NCBI GenBank assembly: GCA_028564705.1
Contig: JAPXFQ010000489.1
Coordinates: 1 to 64,000, forward strand
Direction: 5' to 3'
DNA from: Apricaphanius iberus
Taxonomy: Eukaryota; Chordata; Actinopteri; Cyprinodontiformes; Aphaniidae
Length of the DNA stretch: 64,000 bases
The notes under the pieces were generated by a model. That model did no database searches. It was not told the DNA's origin and worked only from the letters and a program-made list of their open reading frames with translations. Made by a program: the position numbers and the translations under genes. Positions 34,601 to 48,798 of this stretch are shown piece by piece. Every line of letters starts with the position of its first letter. Position 1 is the first letter of the stretch.

Positions 34601-36933
34601 TGTCAGTCATAAATCGTTCAGGTAGTGGTACTATCTTGTAGCCTTAATTGGAAAACTGTTATTATTCTCGAGCCGTGTTTTTTTTTTTTTTTTCAGGGAA
34701 ACAGATGTTCTTCTGAGGAGCCTTTTCTAATGCATTTCCTCACAGGAATGTGGTCTTATGAAATGTTTACAATGAAACATTCCTTCCACAGTGACCACAG
34801 CCGATGCCAAACATTTAACAATGTTTACATGATTAAAGGGGATAAGATAAAATGAAAATTCTGCAAGTATTTAAACAATACATTCAGCTATTTTTACCTC
34901 AGCTTACCGTTCAGTAGAATTAATAAATACAACAGTCCCCCTTTGTCAGATATGACATTCTGGGGAAAATGTGTGCAGAGCCTTAAAGTAATTTAATCTT
35001 AATTGGAGTAGCATGAACTTACATTCATTTAGTCATGAGAAAATGCTATGTTGATAAGCTGTAGTTTAGATTTTTTTCTCCCAAATTCACAAATGGAATC
35101 TTTGTTGTTAATACTTTGTACCGTGCCATTTTGCCAACCCGATAGAGATGGATCTTTGACCATTGATCAATACAAGACAGAGATGGCTGTGCAAGAAATT
35201 GGTTTGAGGTTATTATTAACAATGTCTGCCTTGCTGAAAGACCTGACTCATTTTCAGTTTTCAGGTAGAAGCCGCCAAACTTTTGTCGCTAATATACTGG
35301 TATTCCGAAAGGCCTGAGCCCACATCATTGTACATCCTCCACTTTACCTTAAAGACTGCTTTCCCACATACTCATGTGGGAAAGCACATATTCATACAAT
35401 ACCTAAATGAGGTGGGAACAATCTTTTTCTGATCTGACATATGCTTCCCATTAAAGTCATAGGAGAATAGTAGACAAAAAAAGCTTGTGTTGGTATCACC
35501 TCTGTGACATATCATATTTAACACTAGGGAAAGAGAAAATGATTGGCTTTTAATAAAAGGTTAAAGACATCGATTAACTTTAAAAAGTAAATCAATCCAT
35601 CCATCTAAATCCATCTAAACCCACCCATCCTTGCAGGGTAACTTAAAAAAGCTTTTGCATAAATTAAATAAAGCATCAGAATCAATCGATTTATTATAAT
35701 TGTCGGGAGCAGAGGTACCACCAATCATTTCTATCTATATCTCAATTTTCTAGACCCGTTAATACTTCTTTGTCGACGGGGACCGATCACCAGCTGTCAA
35801 TGAGAGAATGGTTGGTACACAGGTCCATCTCAGAAGATCAACCATTTTGCTAAAAATAATAATTCCCTAAAGCAGGATCCTCCCCTCCACCACCACCACA
35901 TTCACCCACTCAGTATAAGAAGTACAAATAGAAATGGCAGAATTTTTTAACATGTTTAGGGTCAGGTTATGTTAATTCATTTAAAGGTCGATTTATATTA
36001 TAAGTTTTATTTTTTATTTTTTTACATGCCTTTGCCTGAGGTGCCAATACATGTGGAGGGCTCTGTATACAAGGCCTGGTTAAATCGTATTTATGTTGGC
36101 GAACATCTGCTTACAAGGGCCAGAGTTCAAAGTCAAAGAATTTGTCATACATGGTATCGAACATAAGTAGCTGTTCAGTCTGCATGACAAAACCAGTTTA
36201 CATTATCTGTGTTGGGGAAAAACTTTAGACAATTAATCAAACTCTGGAGGATATCTAGCACAAGTTTAACATAACAAATGCTCCTTTAACAACATTTAGG
36301 AGCTACTTATCTCGAAAACTCGATTCCAGTAAAATTTTTCTTTAAATTGCATTTATTTGCTTTCTTAAAACGTCAAAGTCTATTATATTCTAACTTTCCT
36401 TTGAAGTGTGGTCACATGATCAATCCCAAATACTGTTAGTCAAATCAAGATTAGGCACAGACTTGGGACTCTAATCTAAAAATATATATTTATTTATATG
36501 GAAATATATAACTTCAGATCTACATGAAAAACTACTTTTTACAAATGGTCTATATAAGAGCACACATTTCTATGTAGCTTTAATTGATCCCTGTACTACA
36601 CTTACAGACTAAAACAAAGAAATCTATAAATATGTGTTCCTTTTACAGTTACGGGATGGTCAAACTTGTCTTGAGAGAAGTGTCTGGTCTTCCGTGCCTA
36701 CACATCTTTATGGAAATGTATGTTTAATTCAGTGTCACCCAGATGTTGATCACCCAGATTTCACATCTGGCTGATCCTCAATCAACTTTGAAATCCACAT
36801 GGGGTTAAATTTGTGTGTTTCCTTCTGTAAATCCAGCCAAATACATGTACATAAAGTATTGTGAAAAGTATCTAACAAGTATTGTCTGATAGTCTTACAA
36901 TCATATGAGATATTTATTCTAAATGCTATATTT

Positions 36934-36936
<3 letters not shown>
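34601..36936. other. Intergenic, mostly no feature
   Basis: AT-rich DNA. A fragment of the TGTACCC repeat family in inverted orientation lies at about 35590-35830, with an ATCC-rich start at 35593-35632 and GACCGATCACCAGCTGTCAA. No gene seen. Confidence 0.45.

Positions 36937-37004
<68 letters not shown>
36937..37004. repeat. (TA)n microsatellite
   Basis: An uninterrupted run of about 34 TA units, likely highly variable in length. Confidence 0.97.
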
Positions 37005-37008
<4 letters not shown>

Positions 37009-39904
37009 CAACAACATTATGTATGCATGGAGACAAATACTCAAGTAATAGTGCTCGAGGGGAACTGGATTGTCCATTATTTCACTAAACTTTTACTGGT
37101 TGGATGTTTGTGATAATTTGTGACTTGACAGGGTTGTGGGTTATCGTGTTCCCATCATGCTAATTTGAAAATGTGCAGGGAAATAGCAAAAAGTAATCTC
37201 CTGCAGACTTGAGCTATTAGGGCAATGTCTCCTTTGTCTGAATATCAATCTGAGAGTCCATAAATATGACAGATTAAAATGTCAAATATATTTACTTTTC
37301 TGTAATATTCTAAATGGAGCAAGCTTGTATCTAACAGATGTGATAACTACTTCTAAATAAATAAAAATTTAAAAAATAATTTAATCTTTTTTTCTGTCAT
37401 TATGGAAACCATCATTCTTGATTACATTATTTATAGCTTCTGTTCTTAAGCGATGTGAAAGACTTTTCCTCACTTCATATTTCTTGTTTTTTCGTTTGTT
37501 GGGGGTTTCTGTGCTCCTCAACCTTAACATTTGACTATTAAGAATGTCCTATTTTTTTACTGTTGCGTTTAAGCATGTTCATGCATGGGAGTTGGGTCGG
37601 GAGAGGGGGGTATATTTGAGATTGTGCTTGTAACAGCTACACAGGAGTACTGGATTACTATATACATGCTAAGTTGCATTGTGGTAACTGACAAAGTGAA
37701 ATGACCATTCTGTTTGTACACTTTGCAACTGCACTACAAAACTTTACCTGTCCTTCTACTTAAATGCACTACTGCTGACATTTGTCCCGAGCCCAGGGAG
37801 TGGGGATGTTCAGAACTTGGCCCTGCAATGATCAAAATAGACATATTTGTGAGGGAAATATATCCTAGTCCTGTTTTTAAAGTTACATAAGGTTGTTTAT
37901 TCTATCTTCCTCATCATCCTTGCATCAGGGGTTTCAGTTCCCCCACCCCCAGCCAAAACCAGAAGTGTTTCAGCCACAAATAAAACTTCTTGCTTTCAGT
38001 GTATTAGGCTGGTCCAACGCTGTAGCTGCAACCTGCTCATCTTCAACAGGCTGGGAGAAAAAGAGTAACGCATTCTTAGTTGGTCCACCTACTCTGGGTC
38101 AGGGAGCCTCCATCTCTTTCATTTAAAGAAAAGGCACTGCAAGCCTTTTACTCTGAAACATGCCACAAGTGCAGGTACAGCCTACCTTCAGTTCGCTCTC
38201 TGCTCCTTTCACCTAAAGGTACCGGGTGCGTCCTCACAGCAGCGCGCCGGATCTGGGCTAGAGGTGAGTGGTCATGAATGAAATTACGTCACTCCTGGCT
38301 GCTAAAGCAAGGCTGGGTTCATAGCATTTAAAAGTCACATCTAAAAATGTCACATAATCAGTAGTCTAAAAATGTATGAACAATTTGGACCACAGCAGGT
38401 ATGCAAAGCCAGATTGGCCAGGATTTGACAAATCCAAATGTCCACAAATTGATATCTATACATGTAACTTTTCATGATAACATCTGAAATGAATTTATCA
38501 AATAAATGTATTTATTCTTATCATCATAAAAAATACATTTATTAATGTTTTAATTTATTTAAATTATTTGAAATTGTATCAATATTTTTACCTTATGGTT
38601 GTGTGCTAAAGATATACATATTTTATTTATCTCTACACTTTAAATTTTTAAATCTCCTAAAGCCATCTGCAGTTGCTGTGTGGATTAACCAGTCAGATAT
38701 TATGGTTTATGTAGCAAGACACGGCAGAAACTTAAAGTAGACCATGATGTACTTTATAACACATGTTCAATCAGATGATAGTTTTCATACGTTTTTTTCA
38801 TTGACTATAATCTCACTCCAGTCCTGCAGCAGTTTCTCAACAGTAACGTTATATTTTATCAGAAACAAAACAGGGTGTTTATTCTATGCATGGTCCTTAT
38901 CTGGTGATGATATGTGTTGCAATTCCCTATTCCCTATAATGAATATCAGTTGTTGTTGTTCAAGATGATGCACTATATGTTTTGTTGTTGTAAGCCATTT
39001 TAAATTCTTGCTGTACGTGCCCCTTTTAAACTCTGAGCATCAGCCCCTCATAAGGTCTCTGCCCCAGACAGATGGCACCTGGTCACCTGTGATATGGCTG
39101 CTGCAGAGAAAATGACAAATTAACTCCATGTTTACTCTGTAATATCACATTTATATTAAAATGTTAATGTTACAAAATGTTAATATTACCAATTTTATTT
39201 AATCATTTTTTAATGGTTTTACTGCGCAGCTGAGTAACACAAACAATGAATGCAAAGAAATTAAGAAATTTAAACAGGCTATGTCAGAATATCTTAGACC
39301 TTTGATTCAATTAATAAAAATGTTTGAGTGACACTTAAAAATGTAAATTAGATAGTTTTTTTTTTACTGTAATGATGTTACAGTAAATGCGTGTGTGGTT
39401 AGTTGGTTAAGTGTGCTTTGAGCAGCAAAGTTAGTTGGTTGTTTTACAAAGCTGCTTCGGAAAAAAAATTGCATAGGGATTATAAAAGGGATGAGAAAAT
39501 GTTCTGGAAAAAATCTGACTGTTTATTTTATTTTATTTTATGGATACATTTAAATAAAGGATATGCATTACACATATTTTCTAGTATAATCTACCTTTTG
39601 ATTGAGGAAAAAAACAAATAAGCTTACAGGACTTTCATCAACAGGACATACTGTTGATAGAACTGCATCTGAAGTGTCCCAGTTTGGAATGCAAGTGTGA
39701 TGGAACATTACTGTATTTTATGTTATCAGTTTATTGTCTAACTGGAAATTCACTACAGCCACTGCTACATGTAAATCCCTGAATCTTTTAAAATAAAATG
39801 TTATTTAATTTGAATTAATACTGAACAGCATGATCACATTAAATGATCATGCTTGATTTTTTTCAAGAAGCAACTTATTTTTCTTGTTTTGTCTGCTAAA
39901 TTGC
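37005..39904. other. Intergenic, no gene seen
   Basis: Mostly AT-rich. 37900-38300 is more balanced and opens two overlapping plus frames (37893-38126, 38080-38277) without known domains. An ATTACGTCA word at 38284 resembles a CRE half site. No supported gene. Confidence 0.45.
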
Positions 39905-40200
39905 AAACAAGTCATTTAAATACAATTACACAAACATTCCAATTAGTTAAAAATTTCTTTGTAAGGAATCCCAGCAGATTGCAATGACTCATCGATGTGA
40001 GGTTGTGCCCGGATCATGCAGACTCCACAGCAATCCCTCAGCAATCCCTCATACTGAGCAACCATGTAGCAACAGTGGAGAGGAAAACCTCCCCTTTAAC
40101 AGGAAGAAACCTCTGGCAGGACCTGGCAACTGGTCATATGCCATGACTGTTTTTACTCTATATATGCTTCCAAAGGGTAAAATAATAACAGCATGGTGTG
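39905..40200 (+). repeat. Teleost interspersed repeat (GTAGCAACAGT family)
   Basis: GGAATCCCAGCAGATTGCAA, CAGCAATCCCTCATACTGAG, CATGTAGCAACAGTGGAGAG and GGAAGAAACCTCTGGCAGGA are shared with 19455-19600 and 32425-32790. It directly precedes a decayed L2-like LINE coding region. This copy is the longest of the family in the window. Confidence 0.65.
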
Positions 40201-40259
40201 AATTTCCACAGTTATGCTAATGTTAAACAACTATATTTATCCATAAATCCAAATGAATC

Positions 40260-40830
40260 TAATGAGCTAGGTAGATTACATTCATGTCTTGAACACATAA
40301 AAACCTGGATGACTCTGAACTTTCTGCTTTTAAATTCTAAAAAGACAGTTGTTGCCTTTGGACCATAAGCTTTAAAAAGGAAACTGCTAAGTCAATCGCT
40401 TCATCTGGATGGCAATAACTTGGCCTCTGGTAATAGTATAAAGAATGTATTTTTGTCGAATACATTAAATTTAAATCCCATATTAAAAATCTTTCAGCGA
40501 TTTCTTTCCTTCACAATTTGTTACTTCAAGCCTGGGCTACTTTAATTCCCTTTCAGGAAGTCCACAAAATGCAATTAAAAGTCTTCACTTGCTGCAGCAA
40601 GAGTTCCGATGACTATTAAAAGGAGAGATCACATTTCTCCTGTTTTAGATTCCCTGTTAAATCCAGAATATAGTTTAAGATCCTCCTCCTTACGTATAAA
40701 GCCATTAATAATCAAGCTCCATCGTACATAGATATCTGATTGTTCCATGTGTTCCTAACAGAGCACTTTGTTCTCAGACTGCAGATTTACTGCTAGTTCT
40801 TAGGATTTCCAGCAGATGGTAGTGTCTCAC
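40260..40830 (+). mobile_element. L2/CR1-like LINE, RT C-terminal region, decayed
   Basis: A single frame with stops reads CLEHIKTWMTLNFLLLNSKK then TVVAFGP, later AAARVPMTIKRRDHISPVLD and SLLNPEYSLRSSSLRIKPLI. These match the end of L2-clade reverse transcriptase ORF2 (the IKxWMxxNFLxLNxxKT and AARVxTxxKRRxHIxPVLxSL motifs). The intervening catalytic part lies upstream and is missing. Several in-frame stops show it is dead. Confidence 0.75.
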
Positions 40831-42984
40831 TGTGGGATACAAACAGAGGGTGTTAGGAGTCCTGAAAAGTGAGGATTGTTAAGGTCATCTGTCAAAAGAT
40901 GTAATTAAAAAATTTATCTAAAGCAATTACCTGTAGAATATTGGAGGACCATGTCATAAACCAGTTAATAAAATCTCAATTGTTAAATAAATCAAGCTAC
41001 AAAATAATTAATTAGATTAGATTAGAAAGGATAGAGGAAAATACTTTGCAAATGAATTTGTGGTTACGCCTTCCATAAACGAGGAGCTGTATATATAAGA
41101 TAACAGTAATCTATAATGAAAGAAGGTTAAACATATTAACTTTTACTGAGGAAGGTCTGATTAACTACATGATTACACTTCAAACCTATAAAAACACTAC
41201 AAAACTGTTAACAACTTAATTATTTCTATTTACTCATTTTCTTACTTGTTTGCTGCATATATAAATTTGAAGTCATGTGACAATAATTGACATAATAAAG
41301 CACCAATCAATAACTGCCCAGTGTTGGGTCTCCAAGAAAACCCCTCAAAAACAATCAAGCAAGATGCCGTTAAAACAAATCTAAGATCCAATTTAGGACA
41401 TTTTTAGGATCTCCTACTGGTACTGAGGATGCTGCTAAGGTTTTATAATCCATTAGCGCTTAGTTCTGTGAATTTACAAATTAACCTTAACATAGGCCAA
41501 ACTGACATTTCAGAGCAGGGATCTGCCACATTTACAATTCAAAAAGACATTTTGGCCCTCTGAATAAAACTTTTGTGAAGCATTACATGACCTTTAGAAA
41601 AAAAGACAATTTATAATTTTTGAAAAATATCTACTTTGTCTACTATACTATATAAATCTGTGGTCATTTTCTAGATAACCACCATTTGTTTTCCTGTTTT
41701 TAGATTAGACTTTTACAAAAAAAAAAAGAAGACACATTTTGTTCTAAGGGACGTTGGCATTTGTAGAAAATGATGTAAGTAAAATTTTGCAGTTTACCCC
41801 TCTTGAAAAGAAAATTAGATCTAAAAAAGCAATAATAGTACCCTCAATAAAACTCATTTAAATGTTATCAATGGAATTATTCAGTGACAAAAAATGAAAA
41901 GTTATTAAGAACCATTGTGAAAAGTCCAGAGAGCCACTTGCAGCCCAGGAGCCTCATGTTGCATACCCATGTTTTAGAGACTTAGTAATTAAATAACATT
42001 GAGACAGGATTTGTAATATTTTAAACTAATGTTTTTTGCGATCATTCTATCTGGATTTCTTTTCAGCTTGGGTCTGGCACCTGACTATTTCCTCAGGATT
42101 TGTTTCTTTTTTTAAGTGCGAAGCAGTTGGAAAAAAACAAAATATTTTAAGGCATCAATGCAGACCATAAATCAGTAGTATTTTACACATAACAACAGAT
42201 TACAGTGCAGACATACTTTATTTTAATCAAGTTGTTTTCTCAGCTTAGTTTTCATTTACTTTAAAATCCCAACTCACACCAATAAATATGTCTCTACTCT
42301 CATATAGGGATTCTGGATAACTCAAAAGCTTGATAGGTCTTTGTCATATGTGCGATACATCTTTTTTTGCAGTCTATAAAAATCGGGAAAGGAAGGGGGG
42401 CAATTCAAAAGAAATGACTTTACACAGGGCCTCTGAGAAAAATGTTGGGCTTAAATTGCTTAATTCTGTGCTTACTAAATAATAAACTTCTTAAAATTAG
42501 CAATAATATTTTTGCTGATGAGTTTTATCCTCCATTGCCTCAGTTGTGCTTGCTAAGCATATATCCTAACTGATTACTTTTTAAAAAAATCTCACCTCAG
42601 TTTAAGCTGCAATATAATGTATTTTTCTTCTTTAAAGAGGGACAGGTGTTTATGGTTTTTACAATGTTACAATGACGACGGAAAAATAAATTTCTCCAAC
42701 TTTCAAACTTCTCAGAAGAGCGGTCCGGACAGAAGGCATACTTAAATCTGACATAGAATCTTGGGAGGAAGCTAACTTGTTGTAAAGGAGCATTCCAAAC
42801 TCAAAGATGTAGTGCTGATCACATAAGAGGACCAGCTGGTCACAAAACAACCCAGCGCAACATCTCCTAAAACAACCTTTTCAAGATTTAGACAATTGGA
42901 GATATAGACAACTACGGAACACTTTGGAAGGTGTGTGACATGTTAATTCTGACCTATAACCTCACAAATTATTTCAAAAACAGA
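40831..42984. other. Intergenic, no gene seen
   Basis: AT-rich DNA with no supported frame or well-defined repeat. Confidence 0.5.
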
Positions 42985-43480
42985 CAATCGTACTGATAGT
43001 CAAACATGGTGGATGTAGTAGGAAAGTCTGGGGCTGTTTTGCTGCTTCAGGACCTGGAAGACTTGCTATTATTTATGGTACCATAAATTTTGATCTCTAT
43101 CAGAAAATCATAATGGATGATGTCATGCCATCAGTTTGTGATTTCAAACAGAAGCTCACTTGGAGTATACAGAAGGATAATGATCAAAAACACACATGCA
43201 AAATCAACATCTGAATGGCTCAAATATGCCTAAGGAATGTATTGCAGTGTCCAACTCAAAGTGGCTGAAATAATGTGTGTGTAAAGATGAGAGGTCCATA
43301 TTTACTCCAAAAAATTTAAAAGGCTCCATTACATGAAAAGAAAAGCTGCCCAAATCAGTCCTTAGTCCTATGTGAGAAACTAACTGCACCCTAATCCTAA
43401 AAACTGTGGTCAAGTGCTTATAGTCTTGTAAAGTTTCATATTACTACAAGCTGCCATGCTTGGATAAATGTGATTAATTA
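42985..43480 (+). mobile_element. Tc1-like transposase fragment
   Basis: The plus strand reads VWGCFAASGPGRLAIIYG, then LYQKIIMDD, then KDNDQKHTCK: the segment between the first and second catalytic aspartates of a Tc1-like transposase. Downstream it decays, with a stop soon after the second Asp motif (DND). Neither terminal repeat is recognised nearby. Confidence 0.75.
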
Positions 43481-44947
43481 TGCCAAACTTGGAATTATTT
43501 TTACATTATATATATTTTTAAAACAGATTTGCACCCAGCTGAAGTGGGAGTGTTGATTTTGTCAAAAATACACGTATGCAAACAGTAAAGCAATAATTTC
43601 AAACCAAACACACACAAAAAAACATTTAGTATTCCCATGGACAACACGGTAAAAAAGAGGATAATGAGTAAAGATTATGATCCATCCTCATCAGCTCCTG
43701 TTTGTAAGCCAGGGGATTTCAAAATGAGGCTCAACACACAGACTGCAAATCAGATTTGTGGAATATCCGGCTCCAAGCAGCCTCAACTGTCCCAACAGGT
43801 ATCTGGATTTAATTAATTTCACCCAAACATGTAGATATAACATCTGCAAGACAAAAGGGTAAAAGTTTTTGCCGACATTCATGTTGACTTAGACTAGAGA
43901 TAAATCCATTAGAGGCACCCCTGTGTGCAGAAGTTCGTGCACTGAAACTCAACTCACACTGAGCATCCACTGGACAATTAAACTAATTTATGAGTACTTG
44001 TGTGACTGTGTTTTAGCAAATGCAATCTAAAAAAGGATGCTAGCTTTTTTAAAATATGAATAGCCTACTAAACATAACCATCGGTGCAACATAGAAGTAA
44101 GAGGGAAAACTAATGAAATAAAAGACTATCAACTATTAAAAAAAACATGTAGTGAACACACAAGAGCTTGTGGTCTGAATTGCAGATGCTTCTTTATGCC
44201 CTCTCAGTCTGCCAGCATTGTGATGATGAGATTCCTCGTTAGCATAGACTTTTTAGCTGTAATTATCCGTTAATGGCGCTTAGCCCATCAACTCCTCCTC
44301 TTGTGAGTTCCACGGCAGGCACACAGTGTCTTCCTGTCATTTAGACACATACACATGCGCACATACAGACAGAAAGACCGACAGACAGAGAGAGACATGT
44401 GAACATGCAGCTGGGTAGAAATCCATTAACACGGGCAAACACGGACAGGAAAAATGAAAAGCTGCACACACAGTTACAAAGGAGTCCACAAATCCAGGCA
44501 GGAAAAACCCAAACCGCAGCAAATATGCACATGCAAACACACAAACTAAGAGCCCTATCGCGTCTGGCCCCATGGCTAATCTGCACAACTTATTATCCAA
44601 GAGATAATAGGAACTGTCACCCGTGAGAGGAAAGCGTGAGGTGCGGCGGGGTGACCGTGTGCTCGCTGAATTTTTAAACAGGGGGTGACTTTATGGTGAT
44701 AACTTTATGAGAACAAATGTGGCTTGTTAGACGCAGCTTTGACAAAGTCGAAAAAACACTGCATATAATCATGTAACAAAAGCAAAGTACTACAAGAGAA
44801 GCAAAAAAAAAAAAAAAAATGCTGAGAGAGATGTAATAAAATGGTCCAAAAGCAACAGGGAGGGGAAGGCAGAAGAGGAGTGGAAACATGCAGACTGCTG
44901 TAGACAAAAAAAAAAGTTTTTCTGAAAAATTTAACAACTTCTGGTGA
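43481..44947. other. Intergenic, no gene seen
   Basis: No gene. A poly(A) run lies near 44803-44819, and an 87-residue minus frame at 44337-44600 is cysteine-rich but has no family. Confidence 0.45.
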
Positions 44948-45180
44948 GGAATAAATTAAATTCAGTTTATTTACATATATTGTGCCGTTTCACAACATGT
45001 GATCTCAATGCAATTTACAAGAAAATTCATTTAAAGTGGAACTGGCACGAGTAGTGCTGAGCCCATGTGGTGATATCGCTGATAGATGAATGACATTTCT
45101 CGATGCAGAGAGGGATCAGATATCACGGTCGTTCAGCTTAGGCTTGTCCCCTTGTCCATTACACACTGAAATTCCTCCAG
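44948..45180 (-). repeat. Teleost interspersed repeat, inverted tail
   Basis: AATTCAGTTTATTTACATAT, CCGTTTCACAACATGTGATC and TCAATGCAATTTACAAGAAA are the inverted form of a LINE tail ending GCGCTATATAAATAAACTGAATT, also seen in plus form at 60620-60712. Followed by decayed sequence. Confidence 0.6.
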
Positions 45181-45824
45181 ATTCCTTGAATCTTTTATGT
45201 TATGCACTGTTGAAAGTGAAATATCCAAATCTCTTTCTATATTTATTTGAGGAAATTTGTTTTCAATAGTTTTCTCACTGGCGATCCTTTGCCCATCTTT
45301 GCTCCTAAAGGACTAGACCTTTCTTGGGGGCTGCTTTTGAACCAAATTATAAAAAGAGCCACTTGTTGACATCACCTTTTTCAAAAAATATAATTATTTA
45401 ACTAATTTACCTGATTACTAGCTCTAAATGGCTCCTGATCCTGTTTGGAATGTGTTGCAGAACTGAATGACAGGAAAGGATGTACAGTATATTTACAAAT
45501 GAATTGAAGCTGACCAGACAAAACATGAAATATTCTGTTTATATTGTCTGCAATGAAATAAAAGTCACATTAAATTTAGAAATCTCTACCCTTTTGAAAT
45601 TTATTTATTTATTTGTTTTGCATACTTTCTCAACTTTTTCTGATTTGGGGTTGTATGTCAACAGTGGAGGAAAGTGAAAACAACGGCCAAAATGCACAGG
45701 TGGCTTTCCAAACAAGTGTGCTATAAAGGAACCTGCTTTATGCTGAAGGAAACCTTCAAGAAACCTAAAATGTCATAAAAGGACTTCCAGTAGCATATCT
45801 CAACAATTTACTTGCATTGAAAAG

Positions 45825-46350
45825 GTCTTGGTTTCAAACAATTTTATTTATCATGAAGTGCTTCACAGTAAAACAATATAAAATGGAAGAGAATATACAG
45901 GCAAAAATAAATAAATAAATTATGGAAAGGAGTTCAAGGATAAAACAAGAAATTAAAGTTTAAAAGCCAAGTATTTAAGAGGTTTTTAAACATGCAAAAG
46001 GAGTCAGTGCAACGGAGGAAGAGTATTCCACATTTTCGGGGTCAGAGCCGAAGTAATCTCCACGGGACTTGAAACTGGTTCTCTCAGGGTGCGCTTGCAT
46101 CCTTCTACAGTCTGAAAACATCAGAGTTAGGATAAACCTCTCTAAACAAGGATTTTGAATAATCCTTGGGCAAATAAGTATAAAATTGAATTTTTGAACA
46201 CCAGAACAGAGGATATGGATACAGAATTCTAGCAAAGAGCACCATACAATCTTATGGAGGTGTATTGGTTTGTGGATGCTTTCCTGGAGCAGAAGGGTCA
46301 AACCTTGGACTTTTAAAATTTGTTGTTCAAATTGTGAGTGGAGGACCCAC
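45825..46350 (-). repeat. Possible LINE 3' UTR fragment
   Basis: AATTTTATTTATCATGAAGT and GCTTCACAGTAAAACAATAT at the left, then AGAGTATTCCACATTTTCGG, resemble an inverted LINE 3' UTR of a family with AAAGTGCTTTACA words. Too decayed for certainty. The 128-residue minus frame at 45975-46361 is probably chance. Confidence 0.35.
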
Positions 46351-48798
46351 TTAGGGTTCAATCTTCAGTACAGAGCAAGATCAACTCTGCAACAATTTGT
46401 AGGGCATAGAGCACCCATGTTCTGATCTCACTGCATGGTGCCTCATGCATCAAAGCAACAGAAAACAGTAACTCCTCCACACTTACCTGGGACTCTGCTC
46501 CTTATTCCTGAATGCACGGTTGGTCAGTGTTACCGTGCTTCTGCTAACCGTTGCTTTATTGCCTTTTTCTGGACGAGGTCAAGCATTTTAGACAGAGGGG
46601 AAACAAACCTGGGTTGTTTGAATGTAATCTTTATAAAATGTAAAAGAAAAATAATAGAGGAGAGATAATTAAAAATTGAAATACTTAGCTTTGAAATCTT
46701 TCACTGCACCTTTTGTAGGTGAAATTTACTTAAATTATGTAATTTAGCCGCAAGAGAAGATTGTCATGTTGAGCAAAACGGAAATTACTTTCAGATGTAG
46801 AGTTTAAGGATCCTTGGTGAACTATTTAGCATGAAAGATAAAAGTTTACTTCATAGCAGAGTTGGATGATCTTGTAAAGCAGTACTGGGTGCTTCCTAAG
46901 TTCATCAAACTCAGTGCATCTAAATGTTGAAGAAATCACTTTTGTTATTTTTTTATGTAAAATGCATCTGCAGAGGAGGGAGCGGCGGGTTCGTTGAAAG
47001 ACAGCATATGCCAGATTTATTGTAAATCTGCGATGGGATTTAATTGAGGTCCATGTAACATTACAAAAAAAATCTTAGTTGAATTAGAATTCAATATTTC
47101 AGTTGTCAAAACCACCATTAAGGCAGAGATTAATAAATGAAGCAAAATACTTGAAGGTAGTGATGGGCAGATGGCACAACTGGCCCAAATTACAAATAAA
47201 AGAAATGGTGATTCGTTTAATTCAACACTTCTATATCTGTTACTGTGACAGACTTAACCAATTTTTTATTACATCTGTTTCACACAGTTTCCATTCGTTG
47301 AAAAGTATTCAAACTTTATTCTGATCTCAAATTAAACAACTTGCTCTAAAACAAACATAACAGGCAATATCTGTAAGAGAGAAAGAAAGATATCCAAACA
47401 ATTTGGATTATTTTGAGTTATTTTAACATAGGGGTAGATCCTGGATAGGGGTACATCCTCTCACCTGATGACGACTAGAGATAGGCACCAGCCTCCTCTT
47501 GTTGTCTTGAAAACATTAAATCTCTCATCCAAGAGGCCTTTTCAGCTCTAAAAAAATTATTGGGAGTATTAGATTTATAAGTCTAAAAGTTAGTGTTGTT
47601 AAGGCTCACTAATTGGGATTTAGTTATACTTAGTGAGGCTATCAAGGTTATGTAAACTCCAACCAATCTGAGGTAAGTGTTGGGGAAATAAGGTAAAAAC
47701 CAGCTATTTGGCTATTATTGGTTAAGGAACTTCTTATGGCATTCAATGATTTAAATAATTCATGAAAAAATATTAATATTAGGGGCACCAACTGTTTCCA
47801 GGAACTATTTGATAGCCAAATGTCTATATCAGTCTCATAATCTGAAGGAATTAATTCTTTACCATCTATTGATCATGAAACCTTGCCATATGTGTGTGTG
47901 TGTGTTGAAGCAAAGGGACAACAATGACTTCCAGAATACAAAAGTTTATTTACAAAAGGAGAGAAACAAACATTTAATCACTCAAATTAATAACCAACAC
48001 ACTACTGATCAAACGAAATGACTAAAATAACTAAAAATAAAAGAAACAAATGGATACAAATTGCAACAAAGATAGAAAACATGAATTCGGATTTATGCTT
48101 TGGAGGAATCTGGATGCTTTAACAACCCAGTACTAGATTTGCAGATGCTGGAACAAAAGCTAAATAGTTTACCAATTGTAATTAGTTTAACTAATTTAGC
48201 ACCATTGATTTAAGTGTAAACCAATAAAAGAATGTAAGGGAAATGAAACATTCTTTGGATCAAGAAATGTTTGTTTAATTTCATCTGGATAAGAAGTCAT
48301 TTATCTTTTGAAAATTACTTCTGTTTGGATCGATTATGGCAGTAAATCTAATTCCAGTATTTTGATATAAAAATAAGTTTCAAACATGGCTAACAAGATT
48401 TGTTTTTGTTCTTAATCTTCCATGAACCGATCTTTATGTGAACACCTCTGATTGTCTATTCATTAAGTGCTGGCCTGGGCCAACACGTGGGCTAATCTTA
48501 GCTCGGCTCTCTGTAACACACGTGGGTGTTTGGACCTGCTCAAACACATTTATTAAACATTTAACAAAAAGGGGAAAACTCTGGTCTGATGGAGTAGCTC
48601 AAATTACGGGATTGTAAACAACTTTTTTGGGGGAAAAGTCTTTTTAAAATGTTGATTAAAGTTTTAGGCTGAGGGGCCTGTATTACCCAAACAGCAGATG
48701 AAAACCTATACAAGTTAACAACAGGAAATCACACAACTTTAAAATTAGTGATCCTAAGTAATTTGCCTCTGCCCAAACATACCATATAGAACGATTAA
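46351..48798. other. Intergenic, no gene seen
   Basis: AT-rich with a short (TG)n run at about 47890-47906. No supported exon. Confidence 0.5.

Noticed and set aside
37893..38277. Two overlapping plus frames near a more GC-balanced patch with a CRE-like word.
   Set aside because: No domain, no clear splice pair, no promoter evidence.
44337..44600. Cysteine-rich 87-codon minus frame.
   Set aside because: Derived from ACAC/AGAC-rich plus-strand DNA; no signal peptide with a mature pattern and no family match.
45975..46361. 128-codon minus frame.
   Set aside because: Overlaps LINE-UTR-like sequence and has no domain.
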